Source of the DNA: Pseudoalteromonas lipolytica
GTDB taxonomy: Bacteria > Pseudomonadota > Gammaproteobacteria > Enterobacterales > Alteromonadaceae
Assembly (NCBI RefSeq): GCF_001306915.1
Contig: NZ_LJTC01000003.1
Location: forward strand, 245,833-309,832
Length of the DNA stretch: 64,000 nt
Direction: 5' to 3'
Numbering within the stretch: the first letter of the stretch is position 1; every line of letters starts with the position of its first letter. This document shows positions 44,077-54,530 of this stretch, piece by piece. The notes beneath the pieces were generated by a model. It was given only the letters and a program-made list of their open reading frames with translations, made no database searches and was not told the DNA's origin. The position numbers and the translations under genes were made by a program.

Positions 44077-44865
44077 CGCAACAGTTTGGCGGCTCAATGC
44101 AATTAGCTTACCGTCTTCACTCCAAATACAGCCATCTTCAAGACCATAGCCATCTTTACTATGATTGGTAACAGCCTCGTAGCCAATCCAAGCATCATGG
44201 GCAATTGCAGGTTCTTCTACAAATTCTATGTACCATGACATACTACTTGCTGGTGCAGGTTGCTTGTACATTTGTAATAGAGTCGGTGGCCATGCATCTG
44301 TTAAAGCAATGATATGCGCTTCACTCATTTGCTCTGGTACATGTTTGAATTTCATCCAACCACCTAAATGTGAGGTGTCTGCTCCAGAGAAAGGCATATT
44401 GCCGTCTTGCAAACACAGTGCAACGTGCTGGAAAAATGCCGGCATCACGCCTTCTTTATAAGGTAGGGTAAAACGTTCATCAACGGGTTTTAGCTGCATG
44501 GTTTTAGTGACATCTACTTGTACACTTGATTGACGCTCAGCCCCAAAACAGGCTTGTGTAATAACACAAACATCGCCATTTTGAATCACTTTTGCCAGTA
44601 CCTGCGCACTGTTTTTTCCTTCACGTAAGACTTCAACGTCGATTGAAAAATCATTGTCAGCGATTAACGGGCCAACAAAGTTAGTACTTAAAGATAATAA
44701 ACGGCGAGAGTTATCGATATGCTGCCGTATAGCTTGATATAATAAAGCTGCAGATAAACCACCAAATGCAGTGCGGCCTTGGCACCAGTTTTTTGGAAAC
44801 TGCATTACTTTTGTTTTGTCTTTACCAAGTTCAGCTGCCATGGCGAGTAATTGATCAAAATGCAT
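44065..44865 (-). CDS. Acyl-CoA thioesterase, TesB-like double hotdog
   Basis: A 266-residue protein of the thioesterase family: WCQGRTAFGGLSAALLYQAI at about 27-46, then LSLSTNFVGPLIADNDFSID, and in the second half SSMSWYIEFVEEP. It probably hydrolyses acyl-CoA; the chain length is unknown. A good AAGGAAA site precedes the ATG. It is divergent from dnaK and convergent with the binding-protein gene. Confidence 0.85.
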   Translation of the reverse strand: MHFDQLLAMAAELGKDKTKVMQFPKNWCQGRTAFGGLSAALLYQAIRQHIDNSRRLLSLSTNFVGPLIADNDFSIDVEVLREGKNSAQVLAKVIQNGDVCVITQACFGAERQSSVQVDVTKTMQLKPVDERFTLPYKEGVMPAFFQHVALCLQDGNMPFSGADTSHLGGWMKFKHVPEQMSEAHIIALTDAWPPTLLQMYKQPAPASSMSWYIEFVEEPAIAHDAWIGYEAVTNHSKDGYGLEDGCIWSEDGKLIALSRQTVALFA

Positions 44866-45029
44866 AATTTTCCTTAACGTTTATTGTTATGGTTTAGGTT
44901 ATAGCACAGCCAAAGTCATCAGACCAGTTTGTTTATTCCGCAATAGGCGTACAAATACAGTGCTTTTTGAGGAAAAAACATGCATTTCAAAAAAAATTTC
45001 AAAAAAAAGTAAAATTTTTCATTTTTATA

Positions 45030-45058
45030 GTTGAATTCAGTTTCCTGCATCCCTATTT
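45030..45058 (+). promoter_or_regulatory. Heat-shock (sigma-32) promoter of dnaK
   Basis: GTTGAA (45030-45035), 15 bases, CCCTATTT (45051-45058) resembles the sigma-32 consensus CTTGAA and CCCCATNT. It lies 46 bases before the dnaK ATG. Established knowledge that dnaK is sigma-32 controlled supports the call. Confidence 0.7.
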
Positions 45059-45104
45059 ACTAGTCATCGAACGTATTAACGAATTTTGAAGTTGGAGAAG
45101 ATTC

Positions 45105-47027
45105 ATGGGTAGAATTATTGGAATCGATTTAGGTACTACTAACTCTTGTGTAGCAGTACTAGACGGTGATAAAGCACGCGTTATCGAAAACGCGGAAGGC
45201 GATCGCACAACACCATCGATCATTGCATACACGCAAGACGGTGAAACATTAGTTGGTCAACCTGCAAAACGCCAAGCAGTAACTAACCCAACTAACACAT
45301 TATTTGCAATCAAGCGTTTAATTGGTCGTCGTTTTGAAGATGAAGAAGTACAACGTGATATCGGTATCATGCCTTTTAAAATTGTAAAAGCTGATAACGG
45401 TGATGCATGGGTTGAAGCGCGTGGCGAGAAACGTGCTGCACCACAAATTTCAGCAGAAGTGCTGAAAAAAATGAAGAAAACAGCAGAAGACTTCCTAGGT
45501 GAAGCGGTTACTGAAGCAGTAATCACAGTACCTGCATACTTCAATGACTCACAACGTCAAGCGACTAAAGATGCTGGTCGTATTGCTGGTCTTGAAGTTA
45601 AACGTATCATCAATGAGCCAACTGCCGCTGCACTTGCATACGGCATGGACAAAAATAAAGGTGAAAACGTTGTTGCAGTATACGACTTAGGTGGTGGTAC
45701 TTTCGATATCTCTATCATCGAAATCGACGAAGTTGAAGGCGAGCACACGTTTGAAGTGTTAGCAACTAACGGTGACACTCACTTAGGTGGTGAAGATTTC
45801 GATAACCGTGTTATCAACTACTTAGTTGAAGAGTTTAAGAAAGATCAAGGTATCGACCTTAAAAACGACCCGCTTGCAATGCAACGTGTTAAAGAAGCTG
45901 CTGAAAAAGCGAAAATTGAACTTTCTTCTGCACAACAAACAGAAGTTAACTTACCGTACGTGACTGCTGACGCAACAGGTCCTAAGCACATGAACGTGAA
46001 AGTTACTCGTGCAAAACTTGAGTCACTTGTTGAAGACTTAGTAACTAAGTCAATTGAGCCACTTAAGCGTGCACTAGCTGATGCTGATTTATCAGTAAGC
46101 GACGTAAATGACATCATCCTTGTTGGTGGTCAAACACGTATGCCTCTAGTTCAAAAAACAGTTGCAGAGTTCTTTGGTAAAGAGCCACGTAAAGACGTTA
46201 ACCCTGATGAAGCAGTTGCAGTAGGTGCAGCGATTCAAGGTGGTGTATTAGCTGGTGACGTTAAAGACGTACTTCTACTTGATGTATCTCCGTTATCACT
46301 AGGTATCGAGACTATGGGTCAAGTAATGACTGCGCTAATCGAGAAAAATACGACGATTCCTACTAAGAAATCACAAGTTTTCTCAACAGCTGAAGACAAC
46401 CAATCAGCGGTAACGATTCACGTATTACAAGGTGAGCGTAAGCGTGCAAGCGATAACAAATCACTAGGTCAATTTAACCTAGAAGGTATTCGCCCAGCAC
46501 AACGTGGTACGCCACAAATCGAAGTAACATTCGACGTAGATGCGGACGGTATCTTACATGTATCTGCTAAAGATAAAGATACAGGTAAAGAGCAGAAGAT
46601 CACAATCCAAGCTTCTTCAGGTCTAAGCGACGATGAAGTAGAAAAAATGGTTCGTGATGCTGAAGCGCATGCTGAAGAAGATAAGAAATTCGAAGAGCTA
46701 GTAGTAACTCGTAACCAAGCTGATGCAATGGTTCACGGTACACGCAAGCAAATCGAAGAAGCGGGTGATGCATTACCTGCAGAAGATAAAGAAGCAATCG
46801 AAGCTGCGCTTACTGAGCTAGAAGCGGCGATTAAAGGTGATAACAAAGAAGAGATTGAAGCGAAAACTCAAGCTCTTGCTGAGAAGTCACAAAAGCTAAT
46901 GGAAATTGCACAAGCTAAAGCACAGCAACAACAAGGTGGTGCGGATGCAGGTGCACAACAATCTTCTGCAAAACAAGACGACGATGTTGTTGATGCAGAG
47001 TTCGAAGAAGTGAAAGACGACAAGTAA
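45105..47027 (+). CDS. dnaK: Hsp70 chaperone DnaK
   Basis: ATP-driven chaperone that binds exposed hydrophobic peptides with DnaJ and GrpE in the cytosol. The 640-residue chain is complete: [18 protein letters not shown] at the nucleotide site, [14 protein letters not shown], and [13 protein letters not shown]. The linker [20 protein letters not shown] leads to the substrate domain (about 390-500), then a helical lid and a Gln/Ala-rich tail ending in [12 protein letters not shown] strong GGAGAAG site precedes the ATG. Confidence 0.98.
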   Translation: MGRIIGIDLGTTNSCVAVLDGDKARVIENAEGDRTTPSIIAYTQDGETLVGQPAKRQAVTNPTNTLFAIKRLIGRRFEDEEVQRDIGIMPFKIVKADNGDAWVEARGEKRAAPQISAEVLKKMKKTAEDFLGEAVTEAVITVPAYFNDSQRQATKDAGRIAGLEVKRIINEPTAAALAYGMDKNKGENVVAVYDLGGGTFDISIIEIDEVEGEHTFEVLATNGDTHLGGEDFDNRVINYLVEEFKKDQGIDLKNDPLAMQRVKEAAEKAKIELSSAQQTEVNLPYVTADATGPKHMNVKVTRAKLESLVEDLVTKSIEPLKRALADADLSVSDVNDIILVGGQTRMPLVQKTVAEFFGKEPRKDVNPDEAVAVGAAIQGGVLAGDVKDVLLLDVSPLSLGIETMGQVMTALIEKNTTIPTKKSQVFSTAEDNQSAVTIHVLQGERKRASDNKSLGQFNLEGIRPAQRGTPQIEVTFDVDADGILHVSAKDKDTGKEQKITIQASSGLSDDEVEKMVRDAEAHAEEDKKFEELVVTRNQADAMVHGTRKQIEEAGDALPAEDKEAIEAALTELEAAIKGDNKEEIEAKTQALAEKSQKLMEIAQAKAQQQQGGADAGAQQSSAKQDDDVVDAEFEEVKDDK

Positions 47028-47100
47028 TTGCTTGTTTCGCTTCTGCCTAACGCATTAATGGCTGCTTTGTTTAGCCAATTAAGTTAGGATGAAATGATTG

Positions 47101-47134
47101 AGGCGCGCCAGCGATTTCGCTTGACGCGCCTTTT
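47101..47134 (+). terminator. GC-rich hairpin between dnaK and dnaJ
   Basis: AGGCGCG pairs with CGCGCCT around an inner AGCG/CGCT stem, followed by TTTT. It is a probable partial terminator that lowers dnaJ relative to dnaK. Confidence 0.75.
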
Positions 47135-47210
47135 GCATGTATATAAACGGTAAAGTCGTTCGACTTACCTTACGCAGTGTAACTGCAGTAAAAAGAGTAG
47201 TGTGATAGAT

Positions 47211-48350
47211 ATGTCAAAAAGCGATTATTATGAAGTTCTCGGCGTGAGCAAAGATGCCAGCGAACGAGACATAAAAAAAGCGTATAAGCGCTTAGCGATG
47301 AAATATCATCCAGACCGTACCGCAGGCGATAAAGAACTTGAGTCTAAATTCAAGGAAGTAAAAGAAGCCTACGAAGTACTAACTGATGACCAAAAACGTC
47401 AGATGTATGATCAATATGGTCACGCAGCCTTTGAACAAGGTGGTGGCGGTCATGGCGGTGGCTTCGGCGGCGGTCATGGTGATTTTGGTGATATTTTCGG
47501 TGATGTGTTTGGAGATATCTTTGGTGGCGGCGGCGGTCGTCGTCAATCGCGTCAACAACGTGGTTCGGACTTACGTTACAACATGGACTTAAGCCTTGAA
47601 GAGGCCGTTCGTGGTAAAGATGTCGAAATTAAAGTACCAACTTGGGTTAGCTGTAAGCCATGTGATGGTAGCGGTGCAAAAGCGGGTTCTAAACCAAAAA
47701 CATGTACTACCTGTCATGGTGCTGGTCAAGTACAAATGCGCCAAGGTTTCTTCGCGGTTCAGCAAACATGCCCTACGTGTCAGGGCACAGGTCAAATTAT
47801 TTCTGATCCATGTGACAGCTGTCATGGTCAAGGTCGTGTAGAAAAAACTAAGACTTTATCAGTGAAGATCCCAGCGGGTGTTGATACAGGTGACCGTATT
47901 CGTCTATCAGGCGAAGGTGAAGCGGGCATGCATGGTGCACCAGCAGGTGATTTATACGTTCAGGTTTCTGTTCGTGAACACCCGATTTTCCAACGTGATG
48001 GTAATAATCTGTATTGTGAAGTTCCGATTAGCTTTACGACAGCAGCACTGGGTGGCGAAATTGAAGTGCCGACACTGGATGGCCGTGCAAAACTGAAGAT
48101 CCCAGCAGAAAGCCAAACGGGCAAGATGTTCCGTATGCGTGGTAAAGGTGTTAAGTCTGTACGTAGTGGCGCTCAAGGTGACTTGATCTGTAAAGTGGTT
48201 ATTGAAACGCCAGTGAATCTAAATGACCGTCAACGTGAATTGCTTGAAGAGCTTGAGCAAAGCATGGGTAAAGATGGCTCTAAAAACCGTCCAAAAGAAA
48301 AAGGTTTCTTTGATGGTGTGAAGAAGTTTTTCGATGACCTAACTAAGTAA
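47211..48350 (+). CDS. dnaJ: Hsp40 co-chaperone DnaJ
   Basis: Stimulates DnaK ATPase and delivers substrates. The 379-residue chain has a J domain ([10 protein letters not shown], with YHPDRT containing HPD), a Gly/Phe-rich linker (about 75-115), and four zinc-binding CXXCXGXG repeats ([32 protein letters not shown]). The C-terminal peptide-binding domains follow. An in-frame GTG at 47202 adds only three residues; the conserved start is the ATG at 47211. Confidence 0.97.
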   Translation: MSKSDYYEVLGVSKDASERDIKKAYKRLAMKYHPDRTAGDKELESKFKEVKEAYEVLTDDQKRQMYDQYGHAAFEQGGGGHGGGFGGGHGDFGDIFGDVFGDIFGGGGGRRQSRQQRGSDLRYNMDLSLEEAVRGKDVEIKVPTWVSCKPCDGSGAKAGSKPKTCTTCHGAGQVQMRQGFFAVQQTCPTCQGTGQIISDPCDSCHGQGRVEKTKTLSVKIPAGVDTGDRIRLSGEGEAGMHGAPAGDLYVQVSVREHPIFQRDGNNLYCEVPISFTTAALGGEIEVPTLDGRAKLKIPAESQTGKMFRMRGKGVKSVRSGAQGDLICKVVIETPVNLNDRQRELLEELEQSMGKDGSKNRPKEKGFFDGVKKFFDDLTK

Positions 48351-48380
48351 CTTCTAGTTAAGTAACTTGAGTTCGAGAAT

Positions 48381-48407
48381 AAAAAGGCGCTGATAAGCGC
48401 CTTTTTT
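48381..48407. terminator. Terminator after dnaJ
   Basis: A 10-bp stem AAAAAGGCGC/GCGCCTTTTT with a 6-base loop and a T-run. It lies between convergent dnaJ and the HlyD-family gene. Confidence 0.92.
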
Positions 48408-48412
48408 ATGCC

Positions 48413-49543
48413 TTAATGATCTAAGAATAGGTAGTTTTGCCAACTTTTCATTCTGATCAATACTTTACGCATCACTGATACGTGTTCGAAGTGTTCTGAA
48501 TAAACTGCAACTTCTGTGCTTGTTCCTTGTGGCAGGTGATATTCACTCATGTCATCGGTGATTTTTAAGGTGACAATTGCGCGCCCTTGACGAGCAAAAA
48601 ACTCCGTGCCCATCAGTGTGCCTTGTGCTTGCACTTGCCCTTCACCAATCGCAGGTAATACATCGATTACTTCGCCTGCAAAGGTTTTGCCCGGAATAGC
48701 TTTAAAAATAAAATCTGCTTTGTAGCCAGACTCGAGTCTTAATAGTGAATTTTGTCTAAATGCAGCGACGTAAACGGCATCTTCTTTGTGCACAAAGGTC
48801 ATTACTGGGCGTAATGGCATAGGGACTGCAATCATCCCAGGGCGTAATGTTAGTTGTGTTACATAGCCATCAGTAGGTGCATAAACGCTTGTGCTGTCTA
48901 AGTTAAATTGAGCTTGCTCTAAATTAGCGCGAGCTGCGGCAATTTTAGTTTGCTCACCGTTTATTTCAGACTCAAATGCTAGTTTCTGGCGTAACTCTTC
49001 GGCTTGTGCTGCTTCGTAGCTTGCCTTTGCTGCTAAATATACACCTAATTTATTATCAACTTGGCCTTTTGAGTAAGCACCGCTTTTTGCGCCTTTTTCA
49101 TAACGTTCGTATTCTTTCTTGCTACGATCATATTCAGCTTTAGCCATTAGGGCACTGGCTTGTGCTGATTTATAGCTCGCTTCTAAACCGAGCACTGACT
49201 GTTTTGCATCCTGCAAAGCGGCAATCGCTTGATTTAGTTTGGCTCGATATAAGGTATCGTCTATGCGAAACAATAAGTCACCTTTTTTAACCGGCTGATT
49301 TGGCGTTACTGCAACCTCTTCAACGGTACCACGTACATTTGGCACAATGGGTGTTGTGACATAGGCACTGCTGGCCATATTTGAATGTGGATGATTATAG
49401 TTCATTAATAGGATTAAAGCGCCTATCAGTACCACACCACCGAGTACCGCGGTGGGTACTGTCCATTTATTAAGTGGGATTTTAAACACTTTAAAGATAC
49501 CAATGCACAATGCGGTATAAGTGAGTATTAATAACAAATCCAT
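48413..49543 (-). CDS. HlyD-family membrane fusion protein (YibH-like)
   Basis: A 376-residue adaptor protein. Two N-terminal membrane segments (about 3-18 and 33-49) are followed by a lipoyl/barrel part (NVRGTVEEVAVTPNQPVKKG), a coiled-coil hairpin (about 110-205) and a barrel domain (SVYAPTDGYVTQLTLRPGM). It resembles E. coli YibH and the EmrA group. Its partner upstream is the DUF3302 gene, as in the yibHI pair. No transporter or outer-membrane channel is next to it. Substrate unknown. Confidence 0.87.
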   Translation of the reverse strand: MDLLLILTYTALCIGIFKVFKIPLNKWTVPTAVLGGVVLIGALILLMNYNHPHSNMASSAYVTTPIVPNVRGTVEEVAVTPNQPVKKGDLLFRIDDTLYRAKLNQAIAALQDAKQSVLGLEASYKSAQASALMAKAEYDRSKKEYERYEKGAKSGAYSKGQVDNKLGVYLAAKASYEAAQAEELRQKLAFESEINGEQTKIAAARANLEQAQFNLDSTSVYAPTDGYVTQLTLRPGMIAVPMPLRPVMTFVHKEDAVYVAAFRQNSLLRLESGYKADFIFKAIPGKTFAGEVIDVLPAIGEGQVQAQGTLMGTEFFARQGRAIVTLKITDDMSEYHLPQGTSTEVAVYSEHFEHVSVMRKVLIRMKSWQNYLFLDH

Positions 49544-49546
49544 AGT

Positions 49547-49891
49547 CTATTTCTCTTTATTATTCGATTGAGCATTTATTTGTGCTTGTAGTGCTGCAAC
49601 CGTGGCTGTCAGGCTAGCTACTTTTTCTGCTAAGTCTTCTTGTTCCTTTTGAATTTGGTTAAACCCCCAGCCGCGGTCATCACGCCATAATGTCGCCCAA
49701 ACCCATAAAAATGGCCACAGCACATGTAGGGTAAACAGGCTAACCCAGCCTGCATAATGGATGGCATCTTGGTGAGGGTGATTACGTTTTTTGGCAATTT
49801 CGTAGGGAATATCGTGAATGGCAATAACACCATAAAATATTACTACCGTTACAAACACTAGCATGACCAGTGCAAAGTAGTCTAAAAACAT
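49547..49891 (-). CDS. DUF3302 membrane protein (YibI-like)
   Basis: A 114-residue protein with two membrane segments (about 5-25 and 45-68) and a C-terminal coiled coil (about 85-110, EEDLAEK-type heptads). The motifs IAIHDIPYEIAKKRNHPH and WPFLWVWATLWRDDRGWGF mark the DUF3302/YibI family. It lies three bases upstream of the YibH-like gene, in the same order as the enterobacterial pair, and presumably works with it. Confidence 0.85.
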   Translation of the reverse strand: MFLDYFALVMLVFVTVVIFYGVIAIHDIPYEIAKKRNHPHQDAIHYAGWVSLFTLHVLWPFLWVWATLWRDDRGWGFNQIQKEQEDLAEKVASLTATVAALQAQINAQSNNKEK

Positions 49892-49967
49892 CTATCTTCC
49901 TTTGTTAAATTAATACCTAATTTATAATACGTTAAATTGACCCTATTCCTAATCGGCATTTTCAGAT

Positions 49968-50210
49968 TTAATCTAATACAACATAATAGGCAGAATCATC
50001 AAGACATCTGCACAATGTTACATCATCAGAGAATACCGTTTTTTGAATCTTCCCTTTATTTAGACCAAGTGTTTGACATTTATTTTGGCAATCAATAAAG
50101 GAGTTCCACGCTAAGTATTCGTTGCAGATAAAATTAATCGTATACAACAGGGTGAGTATGATAAGTAACTGCTTAACCAGATATAGGCTATTAGCTCTAG
50201 ACATGTTCAT
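49968..50210 (-). CDS. Small Cys-containing membrane-anchored protein, unknown
   Basis: An 80-residue open frame with one hydrophobic segment (about 9-29) and a periplasmic tail with four Cys residues (CQNKCQ, then CRC). I do not recognise it. The even Cys number suggests disulfides outside the membrane. It is upstream of the DUF3302 gene on the same strand, 76 bases away. It may be real, but the start is not certain. Confidence 0.5.
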   Translation of the reverse strand: MNMSRANSLYLVKQLLIILTLLYTINFICNEYLAWNSFIDCQNKCQTLGLNKGKIQKTVFSDDVTLCRCLDDSAYYVVLD

Positions 50211-50348
50211 TACCTTGCGTAGTGTCTATCACTTAAGTGTAGTTCATTTTACTTAAGTTAGTACGATTGTAGGCTTTGATTAATTGCTTTTAGACTACCG
50301 TTCACGTTATGTTTTTTATCGTTCAGCATTCAGTATTTGGAAGAAGTA

Positions 50349-50810
50349 ATGACACCGGCTATTAATTTATTACAAAAGAAAGGTATTAATTTTGATGTGC
50401 TCAGCTATCAACATGATCCTTCAAAGCAACAGTTTGGTCTTGAAGCGGTTGAGAAGCTAAAGCTCCCTGCTGAGCAAGTATTTAAAACTTTAGTACTTGA
50501 AGATACTGAGCATCAGCTTTTGGTTGCTATTGTGCCAGTGAGCCAGCAAGTTAACTTGAAAATGCTAGCAAAGGCGGCAAAGGTTAAAAAAGTGCAGATG
50601 GCTCCACAACAAAAAGTCGAAAACACGACAGGTTATATTTTAGGTGGGGTGAGTCCGCTAGGTCAGAAAAAGCGATTAATGACGTTTGTTCATCAATCAG
50701 TATCTAATTATGAAAAAGTATATGTTTCCGCGGGTAAACGTGGATTAGAGATTTCTATAGATCCTAACGATTTATGTGCTTTGTTAGGTGCTAGGTTGGC
50801 TGATTTTTAA
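50349..50810 (+). CDS. ybaK: Cys-tRNA(Pro)/Cys-tRNA(Cys) deacylase YbaK
   Basis: A 153-residue editing enzyme that removes cysteine mischarged on proline tRNA. YbaK/EbsC features are present: KTLVLEDTEHQLLVAIVPV with the catalytic Lys region, TTGYILGGVSPLGQKKRL, and FVHQSV then YVSAGKRGLEISIDP. I chose the ATG at 50349, where GGAAGAAG lies upstream; an in-frame start at 50337 would overlap that site. Confidence 0.92.
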   Translation: MTPAINLLQKKGINFDVLSYQHDPSKQQFGLEAVEKLKLPAEQVFKTLVLEDTEHQLLVAIVPVSQQVNLKMLAKAAKVKKVQMAPQQKVENTTGYILGGVSPLGQKKRLMTFVHQSVSNYEKVYVSAGKRGLEISIDPNDLCALLGARLADF

Positions 50811-50928
50811 TCATATAACGGTGTTTTTTCCTAATTTCGGAAATTACTTATTGTACTGAGGCTATTTATAGATAAGCTGTTCATGCGTTATTAATTCTAA
50901 TAACGAATTATCTTAAAGGATTCAGGAT

Positions 50929-51411
50929 ATGAAAAAAATTATTGCTATTTCTGCACTTACTCTTCTTCCACTTTCTAATGCGATGGCTGATCAAGATATC
51001 GGCTGTGGTCTAGGTTCGCAACTTTTCGCAGGCCAAGAAGGTAAAGTTGTTAAAGTATTAGGTGCGACGACAAACGGTACATCTGGTAACCAAACTTTTG
51101 GTATCACATTTGGTACGTTAGGTTGTGACGGTACAGGTACTGTTACGGCGTCAACTAAAGTAGCAACATTTATTGATGGCAACATGGAACAACTTGCGCG
51201 CGATATGTCTCGTGGTGAAGGCGAATCACTAGATACACTTGCGGAAGTTTGGGGTGTTCAAGCTCAAGATAAAGCGGCGTTTAATAAATTAGTACAGGCT
51301 CAGTTTACTCACGTTTTCACTTCTGAAAATGTTACTTCTCAAACTGTACTAGAAAACCTTAATAACCTTGTAGCGAGTGACTCACAGCTATCTTCTTACA
51401 CTTTATCTTAA
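50929..51411 (+). CDS. Exported DUF3015-family protein
   Basis: A 160-residue secreted protein with a signal peptide ending ANAMA. The mature part starts DQDIGCGLGSQLFAGQEGK and contains TFGITFGTLGCDGTG, the conserved core of DUF3015, with two Cys that may pair. Function is unknown. In Vibrio and relatives a DUF3015 gene is often followed by a DUF4105 gene, as here. Confidence 0.85.
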   Translation: MKKIIAISALTLLPLSNAMADQDIGCGLGSQLFAGQEGKVVKVLGATTNGTSGNQTFGITFGTLGCDGTGTVTASTKVATFIDGNMEQLARDMSRGEGESLDTLAEVWGVQAQDKAAFNKLVQAQFTHVFTSENVTSQTVLENLNNLVASDSQLSSYTLS

Positions 51412-51429
51412 GTGTTAATATTCTTATCT

Positions 51430-51451
51430 AAAGCCCGTTTAGGGCTTTTTT
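51430..51451 (+). terminator. Terminator between DUF3015 and DUF4105 genes
   Basis: A 7-bp stem AAAGCCC/GGGCTTT, 5-base loop, then a T-run. It ends only six bases before the ATG of the next gene, so it replaces any ribosome site there. Confidence 0.8.
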
Positions 51452-51456
51452 ATTTT

Positions 51457-53277
51457 ATGTTTAAATTTCTTATTGTTGCTGCGTTTGTTTTGAGTAGCTC
51501 GGCTTATTCTGCTACAACAATACACAATATCGCATCCCATCCATACTGGCTTAAATTAGGCCATTATCAGCAATCAATCTCGGGTTCACATGAAAGTGAG
51601 GTTGATAGCCATAGCTTTTTTCTTTCGGTTAATGGAAAGTTTGATCCTCATGCTGAACTTTTAGCTACTATCGAAGCGTTTCAGAGTGAGAATAATGATG
51701 TTACTTGTCAGTTCCCTGCTCGTTATCAATGGTTAAAGCAAAACTTTTATTCGGAGTGGCCTGAGTTAGCTTGCCCTGAAATTAAGACATGGCAAAAGCT
51801 TATAAACCCAAAGGGGATGACTTTAGTTTTTCCTACCGCTTTTATGAATGATCCAGCTTCTATGTTTGGTCATACCTTGTTACGAATTGATGCTAAAGAT
51901 CAAACTCGCAGTAGAGAACTGATTGCATTTGCAGTCAATTTTGCTGCTGAACCTGATGCAACTGATAATGCAGCTTTATATGCTCTTAAGGGGCTTATAG
52001 GTCAGTATCCTGGTAAGTTCACATTAATGCCATATTATCGCAAGGTTCGTGAATATAATGATTTGGAATCCCGTGATATGTGGGAATATAAATTAGCTTT
52101 GTCTGAATCTGAAATTCAACGTGTTTTACTACATTTATGGGAACTGCAATGGGCTACATTTGACTATTTTTTTATTGATGAAAATTGTTCTTATCAATTA
52201 TTAGCGCTATTGCAAGTGGCACGTGATGATCTTAACTTAAGTAATAATTTTTCTAGTCATGCTATTCCTTCTGATACTGTCAAAGCACTTGCTGAACACA
52301 AACTTTTATCTATGCCTCGATATCGTCCTGCATCGGGCACCATGCTAATTAACTACGAAAGCCAGTTGACTGATGAACAAATTGATATTGCACGTAAATT
52401 AAAAAATGGCGAACCACTCAGTGGGTTTTCTTTAACCGCGGAACAAGCTGTGCCTGTACTTGAAATGGCATACGAGTGGTTAAATTATCAATACTACGAC
52501 CAAGGTTTAGAACGTGAAGCAATTGCGCCTAGATTAACGGCCTTACTGCACCAGCGTAGTAAATTACTTTTGCCTTCGCCCTTTGCAAGACCTGTAACAC
52601 CCAGCATTAGCCCTGAAAAAGGTCATGATTCTAGTCGTTTTGGAATGGTATTTAATCATTTTAAGTATTCAGAAAATCGCTACGGTTTTAGTTATCGAAT
52701 GGCGTACCATGACTTGTTAGATAACGCTGGTGGATTTATACCTGGCGCGCAAATTAGCTTTTTTGATATAGAGGGAGATCTAGACTCTGAGGGGAATGCC
52801 TATTTAGAGCATGTGTATTTTATTGATGCAATGTCGTTAGCTCCAGATAATCGTTTGTTTGACTCTTGGTCTTGGAATATGCGTGTTGGTTTTGACCGTA
52901 AACCTACTGACGATAAACGTAAGGGAAGAGCCTTCATACAAGGCGGTTATGGAAAATCATTCGGTGATGCATCAGGCTTTCAAAGTTACTTTCTTGCGTC
53001 TTCGTTATTACAAGCTGGAGAGCTTACTGATTCAGTCTCGCTTGGCCTTGGCACAGAATTTGGTTTAATTTGGCAAGCAAGTGATGCGCAAAAACTTGCT
53101 CTAACAGCACAGGGGTTTTGGCTTGCTAATAATGCGAGCACAAATCATCAAATAGAGCTTGCTGCTCATTGGCAAATTGCACTTGCTCAAAACTGGGGAT
53201 TAAGAAGTTCATATGTTTATCAAAATCAACAAAGTACTGAGCAGCAGTTAAAACTACAGTTACTCCATTACTTTTAA
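51457..53277 (+). CDS. Exported DUF4105 (Lnb-type) protein
   Basis: A 606-residue protein with a signal peptide (FKFLIVAAFVLSSSAYS). The DUF4105 domain has FMNDPASMFGHTLLRIDAKD, with the conserved His, and DENCSYQLLALL, with the conserved Asn-Cys. DUF4105 includes the N-terminal domain of lacto-N-biosidase but may be peptidase-like in other members. The last 250 residues look like a beta-barrel ending in LLHYF, suggesting outer-membrane insertion. I chose the ATG at 51457; the upstream GTG at 51412 would place a terminator inside the gene. No Shine-Dalgarno site is visible. Confidence 0.85.
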   Translation: MFKFLIVAAFVLSSSAYSATTIHNIASHPYWLKLGHYQQSISGSHESEVDSHSFFLSVNGKFDPHAELLATIEAFQSENNDVTCQFPARYQWLKQNFYSEWPELACPEIKTWQKLINPKGMTLVFPTAFMNDPASMFGHTLLRIDAKDQTRSRELIAFAVNFAAEPDATDNAALYALKGLIGQYPGKFTLMPYYRKVREYNDLESRDMWEYKLALSESEIQRVLLHLWELQWATFDYFFIDENCSYQLLALLQVARDDLNLSNNFSSHAIPSDTVKALAEHKLLSMPRYRPASGTMLINYESQLTDEQIDIARKLKNGEPLSGFSLTAEQAVPVLEMAYEWLNYQYYDQGLEREAIAPRLTALLHQRSKLLLPSPFARPVTPSISPEKGHDSSRFGMVFNHFKYSENRYGFSYRMAYHDLLDNAGGFIPGAQISFFDIEGDLDSEGNAYLEHVYFIDAMSLAPDNRLFDSWSWNMRVGFDRKPTDDKRKGRAFIQGGYGKSFGDASGFQSYFLASSLLQAGELTDSVSLGLGTEFGLIWQASDAQKLALTAQGFWLANNASTNHQIELAAHWQIALAQNWGLRSSYVYQNQQSTEQQLKLQLLHYF

Positions 53278-54530
53278 CAATGTATTTTCGGTAGGTTATG
53301 CCAGCGGGTTGTGTAATGAGGCGATAAGTACGCGCGTTTCATATGCCAACGGGTCGTAGGAGTTTCGCTGGCTATGGCAAGGATACCCACGCCATAACGG
53401 GTGTTAATGCTATCAAGACACTGCATCAGTTTAGGGTTATCGATAGGTGCTTGAAACAAATCAGGTTGCTGAAACATGTGGCTCGATAACTCTAGGGCAC
53501 CTACACCACATTTATAAAATCGTATCCCGGGTTTATAAAGATGATCAAATACCTCGCTGATAGCATTGGCAAACACACAACTATCGGCGGTGGCGACACT
53601 AAACTCATAAATATAGGACTTTTTATAATAGCCATCTTGATGAGGAGAGCTGGCCACAAACATTAATAAGCGTTGAGTGTGTGAACCTTGCGCACGTAGT
53701 TTTCTTGCTACAATGACACAATGATTGATCAGTGCCGTTTTCAGCGCGGTGGCGTCAGTGATACGCTCTCCAAAACTGCGGGTCGAAAAAATTTCTTTTT
53801 TGTCTTGGCGTACTTCATCCCAGGCTAAGCAGCTTTTTCCGCGTAACTCGTTCACTGTGCGCTCTAATACAATACTAAACAGGCGTTTCATTTTTCGTGG
53901 ATCTTGCTCGGCTAAATCAAAAGCCGTATTGATATTCATTGCTTTGAGTTTTTTAGCTAAGCGTCGACCAACGCCCCAAACATCTTGTACGTCCATGGCT
54001 TTTAAAATGGTTATCCGTGAAGCTTCTGAGTCAATCACTGCAACGCCATCAAAGCCGGGGAGTTTTTTAGCTGCATGATTGGCGGCTTTGGCAAGGGTGG
54101 CTGTTGGGCCAAATCCAACCCCAACAGGTAGCTTTGTTTCGCGCCATACGGTACGGCGAATATCATGGCCATAACGATGCCAATCGTGAATAAGCTTATT
54201 GAAACCAGTAAAGTTTAAAAATGATTCATCAATAGAATATATGTACTGATTATCGCAAAAGCGGCCAATCACGTTCATCATTCGCTCGCTTAAATCCGCA
54301 TACAGCTCATAGTTAGATGAGCGGATCACCACTTGGTTATCTTCGAGTATTTTCTTTACTTGAAAATAAGGCTGAAATTTTGGAATAGCCAGCTTTCGTG
54401 CAATAGGGCACACGGCACAAATACAGCCATCGTTGTTAGTAAGAACTACAACCGGTTTACTACGAATAGCCGGATCAAATACTTTTTCGGCGCTGGCATA
54501 AAAGGCCACAGCATCGACTAAGGCGTACAT
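53274..54530 (-). CDS. umuC: DNA polymerase V catalytic subunit UmuC
   Basis: Y-family error-prone polymerase for lesion bypass in the SOS response. The 418-residue chain has the start YALVDAVAFYASAEKVFDPA (first metal-binding Asp), palm motif YSIDESFLNF with the second Asp/Glu pair, helix-hairpin DVWGVGRRLAKKL, and the little finger after about residue 240. It overlaps the umuD end by 13 bases. Expression depends on the LexA site before umuD. Confidence 0.96.
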   Translation of the reverse strand: MYALVDAVAFYASAEKVFDPAIRSKPVVVLTNNDGCICAVCPIARKLAIPKFQPYFQVKKILEDNQVVIRSSNYELYADLSERMMNVIGRFCDNQYIYSIDESFLNFTGFNKLIHDWHRYGHDIRRTVWRETKLPVGVGFGPTATLAKAANHAAKKLPGFDGVAVIDSEASRITILKAMDVQDVWGVGRRLAKKLKAMNINTAFDLAEQDPRKMKRLFSIVLERTVNELRGKSCLAWDEVRQDKKEIFSTRSFGERITDATALKTALINHCVIVARKLRAQGSHTQRLLMFVASSPHQDGYYKKSYIYEFSVATADSCVFANAISEVFDHLYKPGIRFYKCGVGALELSSHMFQQPDLFQAPIDNPKLMQCLDSINTRYGVGILAIASETPTTRWHMKRAYLSPHYTTRWHNLPKIHC

